Source of the DNA: Streptomyces laurentii
GTDB lineage: Bacteria; Actinomycetota; Actinomycetes; Streptomycetales; Streptomycetaceae
Direction: 5' to 3'
DNA: 64,000 bases
Assembly (NCBI GenBank): GCA_002355495.1
Contig: AP017424.1
Span: 124,001 to 188,000 of the forward strand
In this document: piece after piece, positions 16,608 through 23,942 of the stretch
Layout: the number at the start of each line of letters is the position of its first letter
Position numbering within the stretch: position 1 is the first letter of the stretch
Translations under genes and position numbers: made by a program
Notes under the pieces: generated by a model
The model's database searches: none
What the model was told of the DNA's origin: nothing
Seen by the model: the letters and a program-made list of their open reading frames with translations, nothing else

Positions 16608-17618
16608 ATGACCGACGTGACCGACCGGATCGGGAACGTCACCCGGCAGCGTTATGAACAGCTCGTCAGCCAGGCGAAGGAACTGATCGCGCAGGTCGCC
16701 CGCGCGCAGTTCGCCCTGGGTGACATGGCGTTGGAGATCGAGCCGATGAGGGCGGTGGGCGGGTCGATGCCGAACGGCACGGACGACCTGTTCACCGTGA
16801 CGGAGTCGTTGCAGATGTTCGCGGACGACATCGGGGTGGAGCGCCGGACGGTGGAGGACTGGCGTTACACCGCCAACCGCTGGCCGGAAAAGCGCCGCAA
16901 GGAGGGCGTGTCGTTCACGGTTCACCGCATCCTCGCGTCGGTCGTGGACGATGACGAGCGGTGGGCGGCGATCGAGGACGCGCCGTTCAATCCGCGCACT
17001 GGCGCTCGGCAGTGGACACCGGACGGCGCGAAGCGGGTCGTCGGCCAGCGGGTCGACCGGCCGGTCACGGTCGATGAGAAGGTCCAGGCCGTGGCCGACC
17101 TGACCCGGGACGACGAGGTTGCCGCCCAGGTCGCCACCGGCCTGCTGAAGCGGCCGACGGTGACCGAGCACGTCACCCCGGCCGAACGGGTGCGGGTCGT
17201 CACGGAGCTGACCAGGGACGACACCGTCGCCCAGCAGGTGACCACGGACCTGCTGCGCCGCCCGGCCGTCGCCCGGAAGGCGATGCGCGACGACACCACC
17301 CGGATGCTCGTCAACCGTGCCCAGTTCGACAACTCCAACGAGACGCGGGACCGGATCCGGGAGCGCACCCCGGCCGTTCGCGCGATCGAGCACACCATCG
17401 AGTACCTCGACCTGGTCGGCTCCTGCCACAGCTTCGTGGCCACCCTGGGACGGCTGGTCCCGCAGCTGCGCGGGCAGGAGTTCACCGAGGACGAGCGCGA
17501 GACCGTGAGGCGTCAGAGCGGCCGGGTCCGCGCGGCGGCGGACTGGCTCGAAGGGGCGCTCGACAACGGCGAGTTCACCCTGGACGAGCAGCTGGTCCAG
17601 CTCCTCAAGGGCGAGTAG
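16608..17618 (+). CDS. Unknown streptomycete protein (RacO/DUF6192-like), passenger gene
   Basis: A 336-residue protein of mixed charge, predicted helical. Part of the middle is repetitive: AVADLTRDDEVAAQVATGLL and VVTELTRDDTVAQQVTTDLL are homologous units of about 40 residues. An early segment (GVERRTVEDWRYTANRWP) looks like a DNA-binding or adaptor helix pair. From memory it resembles proteins annotated RacO or DUF6192 in other streptomycetes, whose function is not established; I could not check this. The ATG at 16608 is preferred over an upstream in-frame GTG (16599). Only 3 bases separate it from the next gene, so they form an operon. Confidence 0.75.
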   Translation: MTDVTDRIGNVTRQRYEQLVSQAKELIAQVARAQFALGDMALEIEPMRAVGGSMPNGTDDLFTVTESLQMFADDIGVERRTVEDWRYTANRWPEKRRKEGVSFTVHRILASVVDDDERWAAIEDAPFNPRTGARQWTPDGAKRVVGQRVDRPVTVDEKVQAVADLTRDDEVAAQVATGLLKRPTVTEHVTPAERVRVVTELTRDDTVAQQVTTDLLRRPAVARKAMRDDTTRMLVNRAQFDNSNETRDRIRERTPAVRAIEHTIEYLDLVGSCHSFVATLGRLVPQLRGQEFTEDERETVRRQSGRVRAAADWLEGALDNGEFTLDEQLVQLLKGE

Positions 17619-17621
17619 GCC

Positions 17622-18035
17622 ATGCCACGTCGCAGGGAGGCGCTGCCGCTGGCCGAGCACTACGGCGACCTAGTCCGCGTCGCCCTGATGGAAGCACGCC
17701 CTGCGGGTCTGCACACCTACCAGCTCATGTCCGCCACCCGTCTGACCCGCTCGCAGGTCGGCCGCGGCATCCGGCACGTCCGCGACGTCGTCGCCGCGGA
17801 GAACCCGACACCGATCACATGGACCCGCCGGGACGGGTTCATGTTCTCCGACGACCCCGCGGACTGGATCGAGTACGACAAGCGGCAGTTCCGGCAGATC
17901 CTCGGCCGCCTCACCCGGGTGATCACGGGCACGCTCGACCCCCACCTGGCCCGCTACCCAGACGACGAATGGGCCCAGCTCGCCACCGCCCAGCTCACCG
18001 GCGTCCGCGCCACCCTCGCCCAGCTCTCCAAATAG
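17622..18035 (+). CDS. Winged-helix-like small protein (RacP-like), passenger gene
   Basis: A 137-residue protein starting 3 bases after the preceding stop, so probably translationally coupled. The sequence HTYQLMSATRLTRSQVGRGI looks like a winged-helix DNA-recognition segment, followed by TWTRRDGFMFSD as a wing. The C-terminal half is helical. It resembles proteins labelled RacP that accompany RacO-like proteins, by recollection only. A paired regulator or partitioning-like module is possible, with no direct evidence. Confidence 0.72.
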   Translation: MPRRREALPLAEHYGDLVRVALMEARPAGLHTYQLMSATRLTRSQVGRGIRHVRDVVAAENPTPITWTRRDGFMFSDDPADWIEYDKRQFRQILGRLTRVITGTLDPHLARYPDDEWAQLATAQLTGVRATLAQLSK

Positions 18036-18072
18036 CCCCCGTCCACAGCCGATCGCCTCTGCCGAGCCCGCC

Positions 18073-18933
18073 ATGCCCGCTGCTTCCCGTCGCCGCCGCT
18101 ACCCGTCCGACACCTCCGTTGCCGAATGGGCTCTTCTGGAACCCCTGCTGCCCATCCCTGCCTGCCAGACCATGACCGGCGGGCATCCGGAGAAGTGGCC
18201 GCGGCGGGAGATCGTCGACGGCATCCGCTACATCGTCGACAACGGTGCGAAGTGGCGGGCTCTGCCTGCGGATTTCCCCCCGTGGGAGACGGTTTACGGG
18301 TTTTTCTGGAGGTGGAACCGGGCCGGGGTTGTCACCTACATCCGTGATCAGCTCCGCCGGAGGATCCGTACCGGCAAGGGCCGCTGCCCGCACCCGGTGA
18401 CGCTGATCGTGGACTCCCAGTCGGTCAAGGGCGCCTCCACCGTGGGCCGCAACAGCCGGGGCTATGACGCCGCGAAGAAGATCAACGGTCGCAAGCGACA
18501 TGTCACGGTGGACACGCTCGGCCTGCCGGTGATGATCACGGTGACGCCCGCCGACATCCAGGACCGTGACGCCGCCCGCGACGTGTTCTGGCGGCTCCGT
18601 CTCACCCAACCGCAGATCACCCAGGTCTGGACAGATCGCGGCTATGCCGGCGAACTCGTGGACTGGGCCCGCGAACGCCTCTGGCTCACCTTGCGCATCG
18701 TCTCCAGGCCCAAGGGCACCAAGGGCTTCGTCGTCCTTCCTCGCCGTTGGAAAGTCGAGCGGACGATCGGCTGGTGCATGAACGCCCGCCGCAACGCACG
18801 CGACTACGAACGCCTGCCCCAGCACTCCGAAGCACACCTGAACTGGGCACTCATCACCATGATGACCCGACGCCTGACCCGCAAGAGCCCCCGCACCGAC
18901 AACTGGACGAGGAAAGCCAAGCGCACCAGCTGA
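18073..18933 (+). CDS. IS5-family (IS402/IS1031-type) DDE transposase
   Basis: 286 residues in one frame. The N-terminal DUF4096-like region (RRYPSDTSVAEWALLEPLLP) is followed by the DDE domain: first Asp in LIVDSQSVKGAS, second in VWTDRGYAG, and Glu in RRWKVERTIGW. All three catalytic residues are present and the gene appears intact. It has no inverted repeats immediately around it. The nearest matching ends are those at 16042 and 19888, which argues that this enzyme mobilises the entire 3.85-kb unit. Confidence 0.92.
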   Translation: MPAASRRRRYPSDTSVAEWALLEPLLPIPACQTMTGGHPEKWPRREIVDGIRYIVDNGAKWRALPADFPPWETVYGFFWRWNRAGVVTYIRDQLRRRIRTGKGRCPHPVTLIVDSQSVKGASTVGRNSRGYDAAKKINGRKRHVTVDTLGLPVMITVTPADIQDRDAARDVFWRLRLTQPQITQVWTDRGYAGELVDWARERLWLTLRIVSRPKGTKGFVVLPRRWKVERTIGWCMNARRNARDYERLPQHSEAHLNWALITMMTRRLTRKSPRTDNWTRKAKRTS

Positions 18934-18940
18934 TCTACTC

Positions 18941-19762
18941 TCAGGACAGCATTGGGATCGATGCCGCGCTTGGGCGGTGCTCGGCCAACCAGACCTGGGC
19001 ATATGCGACGGCGTCAGTCAGGGAGAACAGCCGAGCTTCGGCTGCGGCCACCGTACCTCGTGTTATGGGGCGTTCCTGCTCGAAGGCCGCGCCCAGGTCA
19101 TCGAAGCCGTCATCGGTGATCGCCGTATCTCGCACGGTGCTCCAGCGGCGGCCCTGTGGGGTCATGATGGCGAAGGAGTTGTCGACCTGCGGTGCGGGAA
19201 TCCGGTACTCGGCCAGGTGAAACGCCGTGCAGGATTCGAAGCCCGCGCCCAGCAGGAGGATCCGCGCCCGGACGTCTTCCAAACGGGCAAGCGGACTGCG
19301 TTCGCCAAGCCGGCAGTCCAGAGCGTGGCCGTCCAGGATCGTGGAGGCGCGCGGGCCTATGGCCGCGAATGAGGTCTGCGGATGCGCACTGCGGGCAGCC
19401 CCTGGCCAGTTACGGACGGTCTCGGGGATCGCGCCCACACCGCGCGTGGGCGTGGTGCGCGGGTCGTAAGGCAGCATCGATGCCCTGATGTCCGCCCACC
19501 ATGCCTCAGGCACGGACGGACTGTTCCAGTTCGCCGGATCCGAGTTGTCCCCGGAATGCGTCGGCACCACCAACGTCCCGTCGTCGCCGAGGACGTCGAG
19601 CAGTGCCAACACAACAGCGCCGGGGCCGCCGCAGACCCAGCCGAGCGAGCTGAGGGAGGAGTGCACGAGGAGGGTCTCACCAGGGCGTAGGCCGATGTCA
19701 CGCAGCTCCGAGGCGAGTGAATCACGCGTACACAGCGGGCCGGGCGGTGGCGTCGTCGACAT
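18941..19762 (-). CDS. AAC(3)-type aminoglycoside N-acetyltransferase
   Basis: A 273-residue member of the antibiotic_NAT family, which transfers acetyl from acetyl-CoA to the 3-amino group of deoxystreptamine aminoglycosides. Family blocks appear in order: TLLVHSSLSSLGWVCGGP, VVPTHSGDNSDPANW, TPTRGVGAIPE, SAHPQTSFAAIGP, GERSPLARLEDV and LLLGAGFESCTAFHLAEYR. The length is normal and no break is seen. It faces the transposase, with only 7 bases between the two stops, and lies next to the right inverted repeat. Base composition looks less GC-rich than the surrounding chromosome, in keeping with transfer. Members can also act on other substrates, so resistance is probable but untested. Confidence 0.88.
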   Translation of the reverse strand: MSTTPPPGPLCTRDSLASELRDIGLRPGETLLVHSSLSSLGWVCGGPGAVVLALLDVLGDDGTLVVPTHSGDNSDPANWNSPSVPEAWWADIRASMLPYDPRTTPTRGVGAIPETVRNWPGAARSAHPQTSFAAIGPRASTILDGHALDCRLGERSPLARLEDVRARILLLGAGFESCTAFHLAEYRIPAPQVDNSFAIMTPQGRRWSTVRDTAITDDGFDDLGAAFEQERPITRGTVAAAEARLFSLTDAVAYAQVWLAEHRPSAASIPMLS

Positions 19763-19871
19763 AGCTGGTGAGTGTCTCCCGTCCGAGGACCGCGTACCAC
19801 CGGTTTTTCGGCACCTACCTCCAGCCTCGGTAGCCCCACGGTCGTGGCAATCCCTGCCAGGGCCTGCTGCA

Positions 19872-19888
19872 GGATCAAAAACACCTAC
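19872..19888 (-). repeat. Right terminal inverted repeat
   Basis: GGATCAAAAACACCTAC, exact inverse of 16042-16058, followed by TAA. Confidence 0.85.
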
Positions 19889-20158
19889 TAAGCATCGCGG
19901 CTTGACCTACTAACCCCATCGGATGTCTTTTTCGTGGCTCCGCATGGGGCCACCGGCCTTCGGGTCCCGGCATGACTTCCCCCCCTTGTTGTTCATGATC
20001 CGGGGGGTGGTGTCACCGGGCCCGAAGGCATCGACGGACCGCTGATGAGGGGCTTGAGCACCGGCTTCACCCAAGGCCGGAAGAGCTCTCCGTAACGTGG
20101 ATGTGGCAGCTCGGTGCCGAGGCAAGGCCGGACGAAAGCGTGATGGAGGGGCCTGCAC

Positions 20159-20248
20159 GTGATCGACACCGGCGACATCGACGTCTTCCTCGGCCTGGAC
20201 GTCGGCAAGGGCGAACACCACGCCACCGCCGTCACCCCGGCCGGGAAG
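20159..20248 (+). pseudogene. N-terminal fragment of a second IS110-family transposase
   Basis: A GTG with GGAGGGG 7 bases upstream starts VIDTGDIDVFLGLDVGKGEH, ending at TPAGK. This is the characteristic first 30 residues of IS117/IS1111-type IS110 transposases. After that the sequence loses similarity, and a stop occurs at 20324. The remaining roughly 370 codons are missing. The upstream 19930-20158 stretch probably belongs to its left non-coding end. Confidence 0.7.
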
Positions 20249-20301
20249 ACTTCTACGAGCCCCAACCCGCTGCGGCCGGGTGAGGAGTCCAGACTGCCCG
20301 A

Positions 20302-20535
20302 TCAGCCCTCCGGCCGAAGCCGCTGACGAGCCGCCTCAAGCCGCTGGTCATAGTCAGGCGCGAACAGCTCAGGAAGCGCCTTGTCGAGCGTTCCGGCGAT
20401 CCGATGGATCGGTGCCCAGACCGCCGGATCGTCGACAACGCGGCTGAGGTCCGTCATCTGGAGCTTCTCCAGCCAGTGCGACAGCACCAGTGCCTCGTCA
20501 CTCGTGAGCTTGATCGTCACCTGTCTATCACTCAT
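20302..20535 (-). CDS. Small hypothetical protein
   Basis: 77 residues, MSDRQVTIKLTSDEALVLSH to the end RQRLRPEG, acidic-helical and without signal peptide. The ATG at 20535 has AGGGG 6 bases upstream, and the codon usage is chromosomal. Similar short proteins are common and uncharacterised in streptomycetes. Its 3' end lies just beyond the IS110 fragment, so the element remnant adjoins rather than breaks it. Confidence 0.72.
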   Translation of the reverse strand: MSDRQVTIKLTSDEALVLSHWLEKLQMTDLSRVVDDPAVWAPIHRIAGTLDKALPELFAPDYDQRLEAARQRLRPEG

Positions 20536-20639
20536 GCACACCCCTACAGCCCGGCCCGCCCTTGACCGCACGAACCTACTGGCCTTCGGCCTTGACCAAA
20601 CACATAGGGGGCCCCGGCGCCTGATCCGGACGAAAGGCC

Positions 20640-21071
20640 CTAGTCGAAGGCCTGGGCGACGGCGAGGCTGTCCTCGTAGACGTGGTGCCGGGTGACGAGG
20701 CCGTCCTCGACCGTGACGTGCAGAGCGAATCGCGCACGGTAGGCGCGCCCGGTGGAACGGGCGGTCTGGCGGATCTCGCCCATCACGACCGCGTCGGGGC
20801 CGTCGACCAGGACGCGCTCGATCGCGGTGGCGGCCTGTCCGGGCACATGGTGCGCGGCGAGTTCGCGGTAGTGGGCGACGACATCGGCGCGGGTGGAACG
20901 GTGCCGGATCCAGGGGGTCGCGGCGCGGCCGTGCTCGGCCTCGGGCCAGTCCAGCTTCCAGTCGCTCCGCTCGGCGTACAGCGCGGCGATCTCCTCCGGG
21001 TCGCCCGCACCGATCCGGCGCAGCAACTCCTCCACGACAGCGCGGGTGGTCGCGGTGGCGGCCATGGACAC
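20640..21071 (-). CDS. SnoaL/NTF2-like protein
   Basis: 143 residues of the nuclear-transport-factor-2 fold, with the helix VVEELLRRIGAGDPEEIAAL, then WPEAEHG...TRADVVAHYREL and beta strands ending DGLVTRHHVYEDSLAVAQAF. This fold covers ketosteroid-isomerase-like enzymes, polyketide cyclases and ligand-binding proteins. Catalytic function cannot be assigned. The GTG at 21071 is chosen because GGAG lies 9 bases upstream; the ATG six bases later is too far from it. Confidence 0.82.
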   Translation of the reverse strand: MSMAATATTRAVVEELLRRIGAGDPEEIAALYAERSDWKLDWPEAEHGRAATPWIRHRSTRADVVAHYRELAAHHVPGQAATAIERVLVDGPDAVVMGEIRQTARSTGRAYRARFALHVTVEDGLVTRHHVYEDSLAVAQAFD

Positions 21072-21200
21072 GACGCATCACTCCGATCCGGCATCCGCGT
21101 CGTCCGTTCGACGCGGCGGGATCGACATTCTCACCGACACCGGCCGGTGCGATTACCTCCCGGGTAATCGCACCACAGCACGCACCCTGTCGCCGCGGGT

Positions 21201-21878
21201 TCAGCGCCCGGCGCGGGCCGCCCGCCGGATGGTGGCGTCGACGAGGGCGAGGGCGTCGGCGGCGGTGCGGCCAGGGGCGCGGTTCCAGGGGCCGACCAGT
21301 CCGTTCCAGCCACGGGAGCGCAGTTCTTCGAGCATCCAGGACCCGGCCTCGTCGAGGGTGGCGGCGCTGCCGTAGCCGAGCCGGTGGGCGGTGACCATGG
21401 CGCCGCAGACGCAGCGCGCGCCGCGGGCGTCGCGGAGTCTGTACGGGGTGTTCTGCCAGCCCCACTCGGTCAGGACGCACCGGGCGTGCGCCAGGTGGAC
21501 CGAGGGGAGTACGTCGGGGCTGCCGATGCGGCGCCAGAGGTGGAGCCGGTCGGGGAGGATCGCGCCGAGGCGGCCCGGGAGGGGCCGTGCGGCGGGCTGG
21601 GGCGCGGGCCGGGCCACGGACGGTTCGTCGACGGCGGCGAGGGCGTCGGCCACCAGGCGGTCGACGGGGACGGACAGCAGCCGGCGCCAGTCGGGGGCCG
21701 GGGGCTCGTCCCGTACGGGGGCGGGCGGCGCGGGCGGTTCGGCCCAGCGGGTCACCGTCTCCTGCCAGGCCGCCGCGTCGAACAGGGCGGCCGCCTCCCG
21801 GTCCAGCGTGTCGGGCGCGTCAGGGGTGACGGGGGTGGCGGGTGCGGGGGCCGTGGGGGCGAGGGCGGTCGGCGTCAT
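21201..21878 (-). CDS. Hypothetical protein (DUF6197-like C-terminal domain)
   Basis: 225 residues. The first 95 are Ala/Pro-rich and probably disordered. The C-terminal 130 residues form a conserved-looking domain: HARCVLTEWGWQNTPYRLRD, then RCVCGAMVTAHRLGYG and WMLEELRSRGWNGLVGPWN. I recall this as a streptomycete domain of unknown function (DUF6197), not verified. No signal peptide or membrane segment. It appears to be a single-gene unit. Confidence 0.72.
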   Translation of the reverse strand: MTPTALAPTAPAPATPVTPDAPDTLDREAAALFDAAAWQETVTRWAEPPAPPAPVRDEPPAPDWRRLLSVPVDRLVADALAAVDEPSVARPAPQPAARPLPGRLGAILPDRLHLWRRIGSPDVLPSVHLAHARCVLTEWGWQNTPYRLRDARGARCVCGAMVTAHRLGYGSAATLDEAGSWMLEELRSRGWNGLVGPWNRAPGRTAADALALVDATIRRAARAGR

Positions 21879-22021
21879 GAGGGTGGCTCCGTAATCGATT
21901 CATCCCACTTTCGGAATGAATATCGGATTAACCCACCGCAGCCTTGAGCCCGAACGGCCCCGCACCCCCGACACGCCCCTGAGGGACGGGCAAGGGGTGC
22001 GGGACCGCCCGGACTCGGCGC

Positions 22022-23071
22022 CTACGCGGCGGCGGCTGCCACCGCGACCGCCGGATCAGGGTTCTCAGGGCCCCCGAGGAGGGTCCGGAGCAGAGCCGTC
22101 CGGTGTTCCGTCGACGGCATGTCGGCGAGCAGGGCCGCCAGCAGGGCGATCCGGGCCTGGCCGGGCCGCAGCGTGCCGGCCAGGACCGCTCCGGCGGCGG
22201 CCAGGTCGACGGCGCCGCCGCCCGTGTAGACCTCGGCGACGGGACCGGCGGAGACCCGGGTGGACAGGACGACATGGACGCCCTGATCGACGGCACGGGC
22301 GACGGCCGCGGCGATCTCCGGGGTGGCGTTGCCCGCGCCGGTGCCGACGAGGACGACGCCGCGCGCGCCGGCGGCGACGGCCGCGTCGAAGAGGACCGGA
22401 TCGCCGTCGGAGTGGTGCATGACGATGTCGACGCGCGGAGCGGGGCGGCCGTCGGCGGGCAGCGGGATCGACGCGGGCCGCACGGGCTCGCGGTCGATGT
22501 CGACCCGCCCGAAGCCGAGGCGGCCGACGCGCTCGCCGGACGGGTCGGCGAAGGGGTCGGAGGCGAGCGTCTTGGTCTTGACGGTGCCGCGCGCCGCGTG
22601 CACGAGTCCGTCGAAGACGACGAGGACGCCGAGGCCGCGCACGGTGGCGGCGACCTGGAGGGCGTCGTAGAGGTTGGCCGGACCGTCGCCGTCCCCCGCG
22701 CCGAAGGGGCGCTGGGCGCCGGTGAAGACCACCGGGCGGGGGTCCGTGTGGTGCAGGTCCACGAAGAAGGCCGACTCCTCCAGGGTGTCGGTGCCGTGGG
22801 TGACGACGACGCCGTCGACGCCCGGGTCGGCCAGCGTCTCGTGGACGGCGCGCAGCAGGGCCAGCTGGCGGTCGGTGGTCATCCGCGAGCTGTTGACGTT
22901 GAAGAGGTCGACGACCTCGACGGTCACGTGGTCGGGGACGGCGGCGGTGGCCACGACGTCGTCGCCGGAGGCGTCGGCGGCGTACCCGCTGCCGGTCCAG
23001 CGGCTGGCGATGGTGCCGCCGGTGCTGATGACCACGACGCGGCGCGGCCGGTCGTCGCGCGACCACTTCAT
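22022..23071 (-). CDS. L-asparaginase
   Basis: A 349-residue asparaginase hydrolysing L-asparagine to aspartate and ammonia. The two threonine catalytic motifs are present: VVVISTGGTIASRW near residue 17 and VVVTHGTDTLEESAFF near residue 100. Later AGPVAEVYTGGG matches the C-terminal domain. No signal peptide is seen, so it is probably cytoplasmic. The start at 23071 has AAGGA nearby; the longer frame lacks family similarity. It is transcribed away from a Lrp/AsnC regulator across a 109-bp gap with a GCAAT/ATTGC palindrome, a classical arrangement for amino-acid-responsive control. Confidence 0.92.
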   Translation of the reverse strand: MKWSRDDRPRRVVVISTGGTIASRWTGSGYAADASGDDVVATAAVPDHVTVEVVDLFNVNSSRMTTDRQLALLRAVHETLADPGVDGVVVTHGTDTLEESAFFVDLHHTDPRPVVFTGAQRPFGAGDGDGPANLYDALQVAATVRGLGVLVVFDGLVHAARGTVKTKTLASDPFADPSGERVGRLGFGRVDIDREPVRPASIPLPADGRPAPRVDIVMHHSDGDPVLFDAAVAAGARGVVLVGTGAGNATPEIAAAVARAVDQGVHVVLSTRVSAGPVAEVYTGGGAVDLAAAGAVLAGTLRPGQARIALLAALLADMPSTEHRTALLRTLLGGPENPDPAVAVAAAAA

Positions 23072-23123
23072 GGGGATACGTCCTTCCGTGGGGGGTGCGC
23101 GGCAACGATAGGTCAAGAGGCGC

Positions 23124-23136
23124 GCAATGCGATTGC
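23124..23136. promoter_or_regulatory. Candidate AsnC/Lrp operator
   Basis: GCAAT-GCG-ATTGC, a perfect 5-3-5 inverted repeat, lies between the divergent asparaginase and AsnC genes. A related ACAATTGCGT follows at 23170-23179, directly before the regulator start. Confidence 0.5.
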
Positions 23137-23180
23137 GATCTCACCCCGGATGCCTGCCGTCCGTGGTGGACAATTGCGTC

Positions 23181-23636
23181 ATGGACCGGATTGATCTCCA
23201 CATCTTGCGCGAACTCCAGCAGGACGGCCGGCTGAGCAACCAGGAGCTGGCCCAGCGCGTGGGCCTCAGCGCCTCCCCCTGTCTGCGCCGGGTGCGCCAG
23301 CTGGAACAGGACGGCGTGATCCAGGGCTATCGCGCGGTCATCGACCCGGAGGCGGTGGGCCGGGGCTTCGAGGTGCTGGTGTCCGTCGAGGTGCGGCGGG
23401 ACCGGGAGACGGTGGAGGCGTTCGAGGAGGCGCTCCAGGACATCCCGGACGTGATCGAGGCGTACCGCCTCTTCGGCAGCCCCGGGTGTCTGCTGCGGAT
23501 CGCGGTCGCCGATCTCGCGGCGTACGAGCGGCTGTGGATCGAGCGGCTGACCACGCTGGCGGGAGTCACCGAGGTCAACTCGCAGATCATCATGAAGCGC
23601 GTCAAGGAGCCGCGGGGCCTGCCGGTCGACCGCTGA
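23181..23636 (+). CDS. Lrp/AsnC family regulator
   Basis: 151 residues. The N-terminal helix-turn-helix (MDRIDLHILRELQQDGRLSN, then VGLSASPCLRRVRQLEQDGVI) and the C-terminal RAM/AsnC ligand domain (FEVLVSVEVRRD...VIEAYRLFGSPGCLLRIAV) are both complete. The ATG at 23181 has no strong ribosome-binding site and may be used as a near-leaderless start. Divergence from the asparaginase gene suggests it senses asparagine or a related amino acid and controls that gene. Confidence 0.9.
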   Translation: MDRIDLHILRELQQDGRLSNQELAQRVGLSASPCLRRVRQLEQDGVIQGYRAVIDPEAVGRGFEVLVSVEVRRDRETVEAFEEALQDIPDVIEAYRLFGSPGCLLRIAVADLAAYERLWIERLTTLAGVTEVNSQIIMKRVKEPRGLPVDR

Positions 23637-23641
23637 GCCCC

Positions 23642-23671
23642 GGCGCGCCGGCTCCGCACCGCCGGCGCGCC
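23642..23671 (+). terminator. Hairpin terminator after AsnC gene
   Basis: GGCGCGCCGGC (23642-23652) and GCCGGCGCGCC (23661-23671) form a perfect 11-bp stem with an 8-base loop. Confidence 0.65.
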
Positions 23672-23942
23672 TCCGTACGCCCGCCCGGCGTCGCGTGCGC
23701 CGTGCGCGCCGGGGCCGTACGAGAGGGCGGGGCTCACCGCCGTACGCCACCCCCGCCCGCCATGCCAGCAGCACACAAGAATCCCCCAACCTCCCCACGG
23801 AGTATGGCGTTCCACCAACCCCTTCTGGTCATGTACCGTTCAATCGCGCGAGTGCGGGGCGTCCTGGAATCGATGTTCTACGCGCGAAGAATGGCCGTCC
23901 GCACCGCTGTTGCCCCTCACCCCCCTCACGGAGGTCTGACGG
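23672..23942. other. Promoter region of the secreted protein gene
   Basis: With the terminator this fills the 306-base gap after the AsnC gene. It includes a less GC-rich stretch (23810-23890) ending near TCTACGCGCGAAGAA that looks like promoter DNA, and CGGAGG before the start at 23943. No gene supported. Confidence 0.4.

Larger units (their letters stand above)
16042..19888. mobile_element. 3,847-bp passenger-carrying IS5-like element with 17-bp perfect inverted ends
   Basis: GTAGGTGTTTTTGATCC at 16042-16058 is repeated in exact inverted orientation at 19872-19888. TAA flanks both sides (16039-16041 and 19889-19891), a 3-bp target duplication as expected for IS5-family subgroups that insert at TNA. 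Removing the element plus one TAA rejoins the IS110 frame precisely. Inside are a double zinc-finger protein, two streptomycete proteins of unknown function, one IS5-type DDE transposase and a minus-strand AAC(3)-like gene. It thus behaves as a unit transposon or transporter IS rather than a simple IS of about 0.9 kb. Confidence 0.8.
14570..19930 (+). mobile_element. IS110-family element, split by a second element (ends approximate)
   Basis: Contains the IS110 transposase (14814-16055), interrupted near its 3' end by the 3.85-kb element at 16042-19888. Removing that insert restores a frame ending S-I-A-A before a stop at 19901-19905. IS110 elements lack terminal inverted repeats, so the ends cannot be fixed. 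The ATCGGATG sequences left (14706-14718) and right (19916-19925) of the element are boundary hints only. Confidence 0.45.

Noticed and set aside
19357..19884. Alternative minus-strand frame overlapping the AAC(3) gene and reaching the right inverted repeat
   Set aside because: No family similarity, and it overlaps a gene with complete antibiotic acetyltransferase motifs in a different frame.
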